From NCBI GenBank assembly GCA_027924585.1, contig BSBM01000461.1, positions 10,355,001 through 10,419,000 on the forward strand: DNA of 64,000 bases, in the 5' to 3' direction. The translations under genes and the position numbers were made by a program. The notes beneath the pieces are model-generated. The model was given only the letters and a program-made list of their open reading frames with translations, was not told the origin of the DNA and did not search any database. This document shows positions 36,701 through 49,388 of this stretch, piece by piece; the first letter of the stretch is position 1; each line of letters begins with the position of its first letter. Source of the stretch: Larix kaempferi (taxonomy: Eukaryota > Streptophyta > Pinopsida > Pinales > Pinaceae).

Positions 36701-39700
36701 TACCATGTGTTCTACATGAACATCACAGCTTGATGCTTTTGTTTATAATGATTTTTTTATTGGACAAGGTAAATGAGTTTGATAAATTTTATATAAGATA
36801 TTAAGTTAAAAAATATATAAATAAAATATGTTAATAATTTACTAAGTTTATATAAATTTAATCAATTTTAATATTTTATTAGTATAATAATTTGAAGTAA
36901 ATAATATATTTTACTTTAAAAATAAATCAATTAATTATTTTAATTCATTATTAAACAATTTGTAATACCCTTCACTCCTCACCCATGTCATTGTAATTGA
37001 ATATGAAATGTAAATGCATTTATTTACTAGTTCCTATAATTATTAAAGAATTTGTAATATCTGTCACTCCTCATCCTTGTCATTGTAATTGAATATGAAA
37101 TGTAAATGCATTTATGTACTAGTTCTTAGTATGGAGCTTAAGGTCAAGGTCCCACCAGTGAACCTTATAAGACTTTAATTTCTTAGTAAAACCAACCATG
37201 CACTAGTTAAAGCATGGTAACCTCATGGATATGATGTAAATGGGAAATAATGAAATAGAACTAAGAGGATTGAATGTGCACGGCAACAAAAACAAAAGAG
37301 ACACTCACATCGACTAGAGCGAGAGGGTGAAGGAAATTAAAATATTAGGAATCCGATCAATGATGACTAGGTGTCATCATGGTGCCTATGGATGCTAAAG
37401 GAATAGCGAGAGATTATTGCTCCTCAAACATAGACCTCATAAGTATGATCAATATAATATTATTATTAATCTCAAAAAGTTGGGTACAACATATGATTAA
37501 TTGAGCTCATCATTATTAGAATAAGTGTAGTGTTGTTTTTCATAAACAATCATACGGAGGAGATCTCTAAGAATTTTTAATGAAAATGTGTCTTTTATGA
37601 TTAGAAGCCAACTTCACCTGTAAGAACAATTTAATTATTGAAATCACTACTAAAGATAAATAAAGTGATTAAAAAAGAGAATAATTATATTGAGAAAAGA
37701 ATCACCATTATAAACATATCTACTAATCCTATAGTCAATTCCCTTTACCAACAACATATTTTATGGCATAACCTATATATATGTATGTTGGAATAATCAT
37801 GGCTAGTACACATATTAAAAATGAAAGGCATATTAATACATGGATTAGATTATAAGAAATGAACAGCACATTAATGCGTGGCCTTGATTTTGGTAGTTAA
37901 AATAAAATAAGGAGAAATAAAATCATAAAAATAAAACAAAAACAAGTGATTAATATTCCAGAATGAATATTAAAAAGAAGAGTTGAGTTTATAAATTATA
38001 TATATATTATTTTTAATTTAAATTCTATACATACTATATATAGTGTATGGAATTTAAATTAAAGAGTGCCATGTGTATCTATACTTATTTTTAAAAAGAA
38101 ATCATTTTTATGAAAAAAAAATGTATATAAAATTAATATGTATTAAAAAAAGGAGGGGCATATTTGGAGTGCTTTAGGGTTATTTGAAAAATATCATTGG
38201 ATTGGCTTTTCTGTGGCGGTAGGAAAATGACAGCCTCTAGGACAGAGAGCCAACTACTGCTTTTGTCTTTTGATTTTCTTGTTGATCGTTGGAGGAGGAG
38301 GGAGGCCTATTTGATAGAGAGCCATCTCGTTGCTTTGTGTTTTTGTTCTCTTTTTGTTTTCTTATAAATCATTGAATGAAGAGGGTGACCTCCTCCTTAT
38401 ATTTTTTTGTTAAAAACTGATTTAGCATTGTGCCAAGAGGGCAGACTCATTGATAGAGAATTGGCCCATTATTTATTGTTGATGTTTGGTTAATCTCTGC
38501 AGAAGAAGAAGGCCTCTTTGATAGAGATCCAACCATTGTTTTGTTTGTTAATATTGATTTATGTTTGCAAGAAGAGGGTGACTTCTTTGACAGAGAGCCA
38601 ACCCACTGTATGAGATTGTTGATGTTTTTTTTTTTGAGTTGTTGGTGGAGAGGGAAGACTCTCAAAGAGAGGGCCAACCCAATGACTTCCACGGATTATA
38701 ATTTGGTCCTTAGAAAGGAAAGGAGGGTTTGGAAAAAGATGCCCCATTGGATTGTGACTTTTCTCATGAGGAAGAAAAGTGGCCATGGAAGATCTATGGT
38801 CTTTTACCTTGGTAATGGAAAGGGGTATAGATCTTATTTGTTACAGAGATGGAGGGAATCTTTGCCATGTTATGATTGCTGCTTTATTTAACTTCCACCA
38901 TTGTTTTCAAAATGGAGGGCATCTTTGCTGCATTATTTACTTCATAGTTTATCAAGATGGACGACATCTCTTCCCTTGCATGCTCCTTTCGCAGGAGTGC
39001 ATTGAGGGGTATGTCCCCTTGCAGACTCCATGCATCAACGCTGTCACTGTGGTGACAAATCTCCATATATTATATATAAATGATTATAAGATTGTCTGAG
39101 AGTGAACCTCATCATTATTATTTGCATTACTTGACCTTTATTGGGGTTGAGATCATGGTAGAGCTAAGACTCTAAAGCTCGCTCAATCCTTATATTTTGG
39201 TATGGGTTCATTTTTCTATTTAGAGCCGAGGGCTCTTAAAACAGAGCTTAATGTTTAATGTATGCATCCTTTATCTAATAATTGTTCAAAAATGAGAATA
39301 TTCAATTCAACTAAATGTATTCGTTGTTCAAGTATTCATGAATTGGCTATGAGCTCCGCTTAATATGTTATTTGTCCTACATAGGTATTTAGATTGTGTT
39401 TGGTTATAAGACCATGCTTTTCTATGAATTTTGTTAATGTGGGATTAAAAGGTCATATATATGATTAGTGGTCACATTTTAATGGTGGGACAATATTAAA
39501 GTAAGATTAATGTTTCTACTACATATTTGGGAAAAAAAAAATATATCTTGATCTTGACTATTTAAGAGAATGGTTTTCTTATTTCAATTAAGAAAAGGAT
39601 GTCACAAATTTATTAATTAAGAAAAGGATGTCACAAATTTATTTATATGGTGGATTTAATGGTTAAAAACATAAAAAAAAATTATAAGTTCAATTCTCGA

Positions 39701-40223
39701 AAAAGATAAGGTATATACACCATCATTTCTATAAATAAAAAAATTTAAATTATTATTATAATAATTATTATTTATTAACTAATTTTAAATTTGAGTTTTA
39801 TTCATTTTATTTTTATTAATATAATAATTTTAAAAAATGTAAAATATAACGAATAGTCAATTTAGTCTAATTGGGTTAACGCATAAGTACCCAATTTAGT
39901 CTATTTTTTATAAAATTACTTACTAAAATCGAGGGGTGTATATATCCTTATTTACCTGTTTCAGAAATACATAAACATTATAAAACATTTTTAAATAAAC
40001 AAGACTTGATTTTTTCAAAACTCCTACAAATCATTTCTTATTCACGATATTCAATTCTTAAGCCATGCATAAAATCTCATAACATAGTTTCCTTCAATCA
40101 GTTCCGAACGCAATGCATAAAATCTCATTACATCTCAAGAAAATTATCGAATTTGAAAAAGATCAACGTCATGAATTTTCATACTATGAGACGGTGTTCA
40201 CTGCGTCCTATAATTACTAAACT

Positions 40224-41363
40224 TTAAATCTCACAGACAACTGTAGACCCAATACCCTGAACATAGTCCACATTTGAGCTTTCCGGTCTCTCAATGGCAG
40301 CCCACTTTCCACAGGTTTCTGCTTGCGTTCCAGCGGCACTTTTGAACGGCGGAGGCTCAAACATATAAAAAACCTGATCATAACCGCCACTGGTTTTAGC
40401 ATAACCGCTCACAAAAATCCTGTCACGCCACTCTACACAAGACGAAATCACTGGAAGGGTTTCTGGAAGAGAACCCACAGCCCTCCAAACGTTTTTCTTC
40501 CAATCGTGCTGTATCACTCCCAGCTTCTTCTGGAAGGAATATAAGCTCCCTGAAGAAGAAGCTGCAACAAGACACGATCGAGGGCCTTTCCCATCACCGA
40601 CAGTCCACATATTCTCCAGCATCGACCATGCCCCTGTTTCTGGATCGTAAATTTCTGCACTACGCTTGAACCGATCAGGGGCATGAGTACTATGTCCACT
40701 AATAACGATAAATTTCCCATGGATAAAAGCACCATAGCACTCGTCCCGCTCTTGGCTCATGTCAGGAAGAATCTTCCACTCGTCTTCCGCCACATTGTAA
40801 ACTGCTGCTCCCCGGAGAGCATTTACCTCGTCGTCATGTCCTCCAGCAAAATAAACAAGTCCTTCCGGCGACACGGAGCAAGCGCCGGAGATTCGAACCA
40901 GTGGCATGTCGGCACCGCGGCTCCACTTAACAGACAAGAAATCGTAGATGAAAACGGTGTTTAGCGCCTCCAAGGCGTTGAGGTCGGAGGGTTTCCATCG
41001 GCCTATCAAAATCAGCTTTTGATTCACAGAAACGCAATCGCAAAAGAGTGGAAATCCAAGATGACGAACTGGAAATACGGGAAGGCGAGGGAGTGTTTCC
41101 CAGGTGCCTTGCAGAGGGTCATACACAGTAACCAGAATTTGTAGATCATTGTCTGTGTAGTTAGCTGGATATTCTCGGATTTCGATCAAACATATACATT
41201 GCTGGGAAGTCCCATGATTTTTTCTGTCTTGATAGAACTGGGGGCTTTTCACCACGGTCTCCCATCTTCCGCAGACTGCTGTGAGGTTGTGATGGGATGT
41301 GTAAGGCACTCTCAGCAAACACTGTCGACCTAATTCGCGTGGAAGACCTGGAAAAAGCTCCAT
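40224..41363 (-). CDS. F-box/kelch-repeat protein, KMD/KFB type (copy 5)
   Basis: The predicted protein is identical to copies 3 and 4. It is the rightmost gene of the array, so its upstream DNA runs into non-array sequence about 2.1 kb 5' of the ATG (43445 onward). The other four genes have another array unit upstream. If distal enhancers lie beyond the unit edge, this copy has a different upstream context. No sixth, broken copy was found beyond the array end. Confidence 0.93.
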   Translation of the reverse strand: MELFPGLPRELGRQCLLRVPYTSHHNLTAVCGRWETVVKSPQFYQDRKNHGTSQQCICLIEIREYPANYTDNDLQILVTVYDPLQGTWETLPRLPVFPVRHLGFPLFCDCVSVNQKLILIGRWKPSDLNALEALNTVFIYDFLSVKWSRGADMPLVRISGACSVSPEGLVYFAGGHDDEVNALRGAAVYNVAEDEWKILPDMSQERDECYGAFIHGKFIVISGHSTHAPDRFKRSAEIYDPETGAWSMLENMWTVGDGKGPRSCLVAASSSGSLYSFQKKLGVIQHDWKKNVWRAVGSLPETLPVISSCVEWRDRIFVSGYAKTSGGYDQVFYMFEPPPFKSAAGTQAETCGKWAAIERPESSNVDYVQGIGSTVVCEI

Positions 41364-41449
41364 AATCAATGGCACAATCTGTTGACAAAATACGAAGAGA
41401 GAAAGTTCCTGTACGAGGATGAGTCTCGGAATAGATTTGCAAGTCTAGG

Positions 41450-41457
41450 ATTTTATA
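41450..41457 (-). promoter_or_regulatory. TATA box of F-box/kelch copy 5
   Basis: TATAAAAT on the minus strand, 87-94 bases upstream of the ATG at 41363. Confidence 0.6.
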
Positions 41458-43444
41458 TCCTTGACCTGAAGGAAGAGGCGGCTTGCGCGGCACTTTTTGT
41501 GGAGTTTGGTCAACGGTAGACACATTTGGGGCGTGGCATATCTGGCACTCAAATCGCTTCTTTTGGGGGATTTGTTCCCTGGATTCTGTTATAAAAATTC
41601 GTGGAATTGTAGTTTCACCTCATTTACTGTAGAACTGTGTCTCTAGAATTTTTGTCCATTTTAAGACGACCCCCCGAAATACCTTATATCCTTGACCTGA
41701 AAGAAGAGGCGGGGCACTTTTTGTGGAGTTTGGTCAACAGTAGACACATTTTGGGAGTGGGATAACTGGCACTCAAATCGCCTCTTTTGGGGGATTTGTT
41801 CCCTGGATTCAGTTATAAAAATCAGTGGAATTGTAGTTTCACCCCATTTACTGTGAAACTGTGCCTCTAGGATTTTTTCCCATTTTAAGATGACCCCCCT
41901 AAATACCGGGCTGATTTGAGTGCAGTTATCACATGCCCACATTTTTAGGAAAATGTCCCTTCATAACGGCTAGTTTAGCATTTTTTGAAAAATAAAAATT
42001 TGGCTAAGTTATTCGATCCAATTAGGCTCAATAGAAGTTGGGCTAAATTCGGTAGAAACAGGGATTTTTGAGAAATAGAAATGTCTTTTACCAAATAAAA
42101 GAATGAATTTTAAAATTTAATGTTAGGTTTATTTTATAAAAATTGCTTTGTATTTTGTTTGGATACTAGTTTAGTACATCCATTTAATTTGTGGTGGTGA
42201 ACACTCATAGGTCACAAGTTAAGTGCCATGAGCAAGTTACTTGTTATTGTGGAACTATGCCTCTAGGATTTTTGCCCATTTTAAGACGACCCCCCCACCC
42301 CGAAATACCGGGCTGATTTGAGTGCACTTATCACATGCCCGCATTTTTAGGAAAATGTCCCTTCATAACGGCTAATTTGAGTTCTTTGGAGTATAGCATT
42401 TTTTGAAAATAAAAATTTTGCTAAATTATTGGATCCAATTAGGCTCAATAGAAGTTGGACTAAATTCGGTAGAAACAAGGGTTTTTGAGAAATAGAAATG
42501 TCTTCTACCAAATAAAAGAGTGAATTTTAAAATTTAATGTTACGTTTATTTTATAATTTTGTATTTAAAGTGAAATTTCTATAAATTAATAAAATATTAA
42601 GTAAATAAAAAATTTACAATATTAATTTTAAAACTAAAAATATATGTATTTCAATTAATTAAGATTAAAATAATTAATTAGAATATATAAATAGATTTAA
42701 GTTATTTGTTAAATAGAAATTTTGACATAAGATGTTAATTCAAAAACCATTAAATTGCTTTGTACTTTGTTTGGATACTAGTTTAGTACATCCATTTAAC
42801 TTGTGGTGGTGAAAACTCATAGGTCACAAGTTAAGTGCCATGAGCAAGTTACTTTTGTTCTCGTTCTCCACCCGTTGTTGTCTATGCCTTAGTTACATGT
42901 TACTTTTCTAGTTATTTTTTATATTTTTTTGTATAATTGTTAATTTCAAATTTTGAATGACATCCATTAAAGAATCTAGACCTAGGGAAAGTATAGATGG
43001 TAGTCCACCCGAAATTCTACTATCACAGCGACTTACTTGTTGTCTATGCGTCACAAGTTATATGTTGTTTATGCATCAACTACCTTTACCTTCTTTAGTT
43101 AAATAGGTTGTCCGTGACTACATGTTATCCATGCATGAGCAATGATTTATCGATGCATGCATGAGCTATGAGTTATCCATGCATCAACTCTCAATTATTT
43201 TTTATAATTTTTATTTCAAACTTTGAATGATGCTCATAAAATCAATTTGGAGTGTACACTTGTCCCATCCCTCTCAAATCTAGGAAAAGCATAGAGGGTA
43301 GTCCACCCCAAATTCAAAGATATAAACACATGTCACCTATGGGTGTAACAAGTTGTTTTCACATCTAAAAACTATTATCATAACATAAAAACTATTAAAT
43401 CTAAAAGCAAAAACAAAACAAAAAATCTAAATTGGTATATATCA

Positions 43445-45365
43445 AATATAAAAAACTAGTTTAATGTTTAATAACTATAACTTTATAAAATTGGTAAAAA
43501 AAACCCATTTCTTAAAAAGAATACCACTTACAAAACAAGAAATTAAAAAATAAAAACTATGTATATTGATAAAACTAAAAATATCTATGAATAATAAATA
43601 ATAAAATTATCTTAATTAAACTATTCTAATAGTTAATAATTAAGAGCCTATAATCTTCCATAAACATTGAAATTTACCAACTTATTGACCTTTGTGATGT
43701 AAATTTGTTCTTCAAAACACTAAGTTCAACACCAAAAATGAATTCAAAATTCAATTTCTTAGAAGAATTTCTTAGAGTACCATCTATAATGCACAACTAG
43801 CCAGCACATTTCAATATAATATTCATGTGTTGTAACTAGTTTGTACCCTTTTGGACCATACTTTTTCTAATGGCTCACTTGACATGGTCATTTCTAAGTT
43901 GATTTCAACAAACTTTCATTTCATCACTAGATCCCAATAAAAATAACCTAAAAACTTCAAAACGTAAAGCATTAACCATAGAATTTTGTTCCAAACTAGA
44001 GAGGAATTTGGAAGACAAAATGGGTTTGCTTGTAGGGCTTTTCTTAAAGTATCTAGTCTTGATGGATCCTTAAAAAAAAAATGATTCATTGAAAATTATA
44101 ATGGCGTGACCAAAGGATGCCCGACCAGTCACGTGAAACTGAATTCGTAACAAACACATCTAGTAGTGATCCGAAAATGGGTAAAACTCACTTTTCTTCA
44201 TTCACGAATACTTAATCAAATTCTCAATAATCATAAATAAATTGGAATAACAAATCAATTTCAATCTTCGACAATTTAGAGATTTCAAAAAACACACATG
44301 AAAAAGATACACAAACGAGAATTGTTAACGGAGTTCGTGAGGCCTCCTAACTACGTCTCTGGACTCATTGAAACTTTGAGTCGCTTCATTATCTCCTTCA
44401 AATATTGGCTTTCATAAGTACAATTGCATGATCTTCAATTCAAGTGGCTCATTCTCATCTTGGGATTCCTTTCTCTTCCTCACCAAGAAGAACTAAGGCT
44501 CTCACATGAACTGAACTGTTTCTCCCATCTTGGGATGAAATTTCTTATACAAAGCTTACCAGAAAAATTTCTCCAACAGAATCCTACTTTCCTTCTCCAA
44601 ATGAGAGGATTTTATAGCCTTTACAGGATGATTACTCATCACATATGTTAAGGAGAATATCTCTCCCATGATCCCCTAAATTAGGATCAATAGACACCTT
44701 AAAGGATAGGTGGAGAAATGGTCTCATCTTTTTCCATGAAGATATCAACACTCCCTTAGGACAAGGAAACCAATTGGTGAGGTGTATACTCACATCTAAT
44801 TAAATTTCCTTTATACTTTTAAAAGAGAATTTATATGAGCACTTTCATATTTCCCCTTTTACATAGTTTTCATTGAACTTTCAATTTTAATGTGAAATAC
44901 ACTTTGTTCAATGTCATATGAACATTTGTTGGAAAAACCTCATTTTTGTCCGTAATTTCAATCTGTAATTTCTTTCATATACAAAGTCCATTTGACCCCC
45001 TTCAAATCGCATTAGGAAGCTCTCTACAAGCTCTTCGTCAATTGAATAACTTTGATGCGAATGAAAACCTTCTGCATTCTTTGACTATGGATATCCTCCT
45101 AGATCAAGTAGGCCCTCTCAATTTCATAAAATAATCTTTTACAGGAAAAATGCATCTATCCTCACCATTATGAAATAGTCTATCCTCCTCCTTGAGCGAG
45201 GATTTTATTGCATTCAAGCAAGCTGGTTTTATAAGCCAAGAAGTCCCAATTTGAGAGGATAATGCAGTTTCTAAAATAGCCATGCTATTAAAAAATTGGG
45301 TGATAAGATGAGAGAGACAGGGGTCAATTAACTTAAAGATACCCATTATTTAGCATTCCTACTGT
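43445..45365 (-). other. Right flank of the array; possible minus-strand LTR segment
   Basis: No protein homology was recognised. On the minus strand a TATAAAATCC box (44607-44616) is followed downstream by GTCCAGAGACGTAG and CCGTTAACAATTCTCG (about 44365-44318). That arrangement resembles promoter plus U5 of copia-type LTRs, from general familiarity with such elements. No matching primer-binding site or LTR ends were found, so this stays tentative. The first ~650 bases (43445-44100) are AT-rich with nothing identifiable. Confidence 0.35.
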
Positions 45366-47640
45366 AATGCCCCATTTTGACGTTATTAACTGAACTAATT
45401 TGCTTATTACTCTGAGACTTCGTCAGTTTGATGACACTATGGACATATGGTTTTATTATTTTGCAGAGATTATATATATGTGTGTGATGTTAATGTTATG
45501 AATTCTATTCACGTTTTGATTATGTCTCTAGCATGCAAACTTACTACATGATGGGTACGTGGATACCGAGTTAAAATTTATATGTTGAATGGATGGATAT
45601 GATACCAGGTTCATGGTACATAGAAATGAATTGCATTGTTTTCCATTAGTAATGAAATGTATATCCATGTCAATGATTGCACGATATTCTCAATTTTGTG
45701 TTTGGAGACTAACCTACAGGTTAAGAGAGCTAAGTGGTAGCTGGATCCTACGAGGAGGGAGTACCTCGAAGACATGGGTTCCAAAAGATAAATGGTATGC
45801 AACTGATGCATTTTTTTTTAGCATGAGTATTGTATTATTATCATCATGTATGGGTAGGTTTGGCGTTTCAGGAAAGTCAACCGCCAAAATTGGTTATTTG
45901 ATGACAAAACCTGAGTACGATAGTCACAACGCGGTAACTATGTCAAGGTAGACATAGCATCTTATTCCATGGGAGGGGTGGAGGCATTGCCACAGTTTAT
46001 CCTCTGAACTCGGAGTCATGAGAGGGTTGCGCTACACCTCACTCCACAAGGTGTGTGATGATGACTGGTGGGTACCTACTGGGGAAGCTTGGTCGATGTA
46101 GTCGACACTTCCTCTTACGGGTTCTAACTGGAACTTGTCATGGCGTGACACTTCAGTGTAGTCTAACAAAGGAAGGATATGATGTGGAAGTTAGTTGTGA
46201 ACTAGGTAGAAGGAGGTAGGTAGATAGGTATGTCATAGAAGTAAAAAGGAAAACATAATTCAGTGTATTTAAAACCTTTGATTGATTCTTTTGTCGTAAT
46301 TCAGTATGTTATGTTGTTTCACGTATTATAATAAATGGAGATAGTCATTGAAATTCTTATCTAGGTATGTGTCGACTGATAACGATTTATGTAATTATGT
46401 GGTATGCTTGTTTTAGTATTATTAGTGTACCTACACGAGGTATGGAAGCCATAGCTACGCTTACATAACTTGCCTATATAGGCTAGTATTAGTTATCTAC
46501 TATGCTATTACAGTTAAGCTCTAATGCATTGTGATTGTGAATAAATTCCATTGGGAATTAATTATTACATATGTAGTTATGCATTGATATAATTGCGTCA
46601 GGTTATAAATGGAAGGTTTAATTGTGGTTAAGGTTAAGTATTAATCGTGGTCATCTTTAAAATAAATGCTAGTAAATGATTAAGAATATTATTATTAAAA
46701 TAATTAATAAATATTAATGAAGAGTACTAAATATTAATGATATCAATTAGTTCATATTCGGTTTACCAATGATAATAGTGTAAATAGTATTGATAAGATT
46801 ATTATTGACTTGATTAATAAATTGTAATGTGGTGTGATAATCATTGGGTAAATAATTAGTGGTACTAATAATTGATTAATGAACAATTGTTGTCAATTAA
46901 TTAATTAATAGATCATTATTGATTAAATACTAATTTTAATAAGCACTGGAGGGTGAATTGGTGATGTATACCATAGTAACAATCTAATATATTATCACAG
47001 CTCATTCAAGTAAATAATGCTAAATATAAAAAAATTAACCGAACTTTAGAATTAATTAAGAATTATGTATAATTATTGATTGACAATAATAATTATCATA
47101 AAAGTAATGGAATATATTGTTTAATGGAAATCATGCATGAAACTTATCTCATTAAGTGGATAAAAGGGTAGGTGACCGATTGGGGGGAATTTAAATGACT
47201 TTCATTTAATGTTGATAAGCCATGTTCGAATTGCCTCATTAATAAGGATAAGATTTAATATTTTAATGTTTAGGGGTACGAGGGACTTTTATGGTGGATA
47301 GGAAAACATGAATGAAAATTTATGGGGAGATAAGGGTAGTACTGGAGGGAATGGAGTTGACAGGGGAGGGAGTCGGCAGAAGAGAAGATGATAGATAGGA
47401 GGAGGGGGAGTTAAGAAGGGGATTTTTTTTACCAAGGAAGAAATTTAGAAGAGGAGGCTAAAATTCACGAAGGGGAGAACTACGGGATTGGTTGGATTGT
47501 GCGGTACTCAGGTTTTGGGATCGGGGGTCCAAGAAGCAACTCTTAGAGCTGGGTGGTCAGCTAGACTATCCTAGTTGGCAGACAGGCAGATCAAGTTTAG
47601 GCGATTGGGTACTCTAAGGGTTTGGGGTTTTCTTTTACAG
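45366..47640 (+). mobile_element. LTR-like sequence beginning TGTAATGCCCC
   Basis: TGTAATGCCCCATTTTGACG at 45366 has the form of the 5' end of long plant gypsy-type LTRs and resembles the LTR starts at 54361 (TGTCATGTCCCC) and 63018 (TGTAATGTCCCC). The following ~2.2 kb lacks coding homology and becomes G-rich near 47280-47560, as U5 regions may. A candidate end, GGGGTTTTCTTTTACA near 47638, is partly complementary to the start but is not followed by a recognisable primer-binding site. It may be a solo or truncated LTR. Confidence 0.4.
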
Positions 47641-49388
47641 GTATTTTATTTCTTTATTGTTGTCATTTTATTTATATGTGGAAGGAGGTGGAACACTAAT
47701 TTAATTCAATGAATAATATGTTGTGTAATTTAATTCTTACATGTATTGAAAATTTTGATCTATACCTACAATTACCTCATATTTTAATTGTTTTCTACCT
47801 GAACATGAGACATATTAACTTAGAATGACACAGAAGCAAATACAAACAAGTAGTCAACAAGTTAGAGTAGCTAAATAAACCAATGGATTTAGAAAAGATG
47901 TTTTGAGCAAACCAATGACTTATTTAGGTCCCTACACCTACCATGAATTGAATCTATATATCCATATCATGACTATTAAATCTGTGCATATAAAAATTTT
48001 CCATAAACATTAAAATAAGTAAATAGATAATAGCAGATATCAACCATGGAATTCATATACAAATGGGAAACTTATCTTTTTTAACAAAAATAGTCCTCGA
48101 ATTGATTGTAGATGAAGGATGTTCCTCCTAGGAGTAGGCTCTCTATCACACCATTTCTTTCTATGGTAAAGTCTTCCCTGATTTGGGGCTATTAATCTAT
48201 AACAACCCCAAATATTGAAAATGCACAACAAATTTTAAAAAATCAATATGCTCATAAGGAAACTAAATCTTTCGTAATACTTAACTCGTGATGAAACATT
48301 CAATGGTTTGAATAGCACTTTCATAATTTCACTACTCTATCTTTCATCATACCTGAATGAATAAATGGGAAAAAATCATGGATTATAAACTGAAGTACTT
48401 ATAATAGAAAGTATTTCTTTATTTGTTAATACAACCAAAGCAATTTCAAAATATTACTGACTCATTGTATTCAATCTCAATGATTTCCTTTCCCATACAT
48501 AACAACTCTTTTCCTTACCATACCCTTTAATTTTAGGACATTCAACATACCATTCAATGCAAACTTAACTATTATACAAATGATCAATCACGACATGATC
48601 ACTATGATCACAACAAATTCATAATAATATAGACCATAATTGAAAATTTCATACTAAGTATCCCTATGAGTTTACTTCCTACCTTAAACTCTTTTCTCAT
48701 GTACAAACTATCTATCATCAATTAATATATATCACCAAATGCACAAGTCCATTCTTCATGGATCATCTTTATACCCATGGTCTTAAATGTTTTATATATA
48801 TGTTTATATAGCTATATATGGATATAATCCGATCTGCATAAAATCATTACTTTTATATATATCAAACAAAACTTAAAATACCTTTTAACCATAAAAAAAT
48901 TAGTAAAGGGATCGAAGCTAAGAGAACAATTTCAATCATCCATTGAAATCATAACCCCCGGTTACACATAGATATCGTGGATCAATCCAAGGAATACTTC
49001 ATCAACATAATAAACAACATTAATTCGGAGAGGTGGGTAATGGATCCACTATCCGTTAAGCAAACAATTCATCGTGGATTAAGAGGCAATATCTCCTAAT
49101 AAGGGATCGACTTAAATGTAACTGCCACAGGATAAACAAGGGGGAGGTGCAATGAGCTAATTGCATGCCTCAATTTCACTAATAAAACAAGATTGTTTAC
49201 AAGCAAACATTTACTCCCAAGATTGATCATCCCTCTGTTCTATGCCATGTAGGCAGAGGTTGACCAATAATTACACAAAGTCTCATTAAGATAATATATA
49301 CCAAACAAAAATTAAGTATTCGATTTCATTAATAAATAATGGATCGTGTTTCCAATTAGACTAGCAAATAACCAATCATTCCACTCGA
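47641..49388. other. Gene-less AT-rich stretch
   Basis: No coding homology or RNA gene was seen. GGATCGAAGC (48909), ATCGTGGATCAATCC (48974) and AAGGGATCGACTT (49100) look like outlying eroded copies of the GATC repeats that follow. Confidence 0.4.

Larger units (their letters stand above)
3976..43444 (-). repeat. Five-unit head-to-tail array of a ~7.9-kb gene-bearing segment
   Basis: The same segment occurs five times in direct orientation, with boundaries at 3976, 11901, 19838, 27772 and 35718 and the end near 43444. Each unit starts with ATGAAGGAT(A/T)CAACA and ends with AAATTGGTATATATCA. Units are nearly identical over their whole length, differing by scattered point changes and a few short indels. 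Unit lengths 7925, 7937, 7934, 7946 and 7727 are fully explained by a 52/64-bp block swap in unit 1, a 28-bp duplication and a 16-bp deletion in unit 4, and the same 16-bp deletion plus loss of a 196-bp copy and small +4 and +1 insertions in unit 5. The array therefore looks recent and still plastic. The strand given is that of the genes. Confidence 0.97.
35718..43444 (-). repeat. Array unit 5 (7727 bp)
   Basis: This unit is shortest because it has a single copy (about 36513-36708) of the 196-bp segment that is duplicated in units 1-4. It shares unit 4's 16-bp deletion (about 41971). It has a private 4-bp gain (AACCAACCATGCAC near 37193) and a private one-base gain near 39016. The array stops at the exact unit end: AAATTGGTATATATCA is followed by unrelated sequence instead of ATGAAGG. 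Other parts: palindrome 38012-38063, minisatellite 38230-38680, gene 40224-41363. Confidence 0.95.

Noticed and set aside
45589-45951. 120-codon + strand frame
   Set aside because: No domain match, unlike neighbouring codon use, and it lies inside an LTR-like region beginning at 45366.
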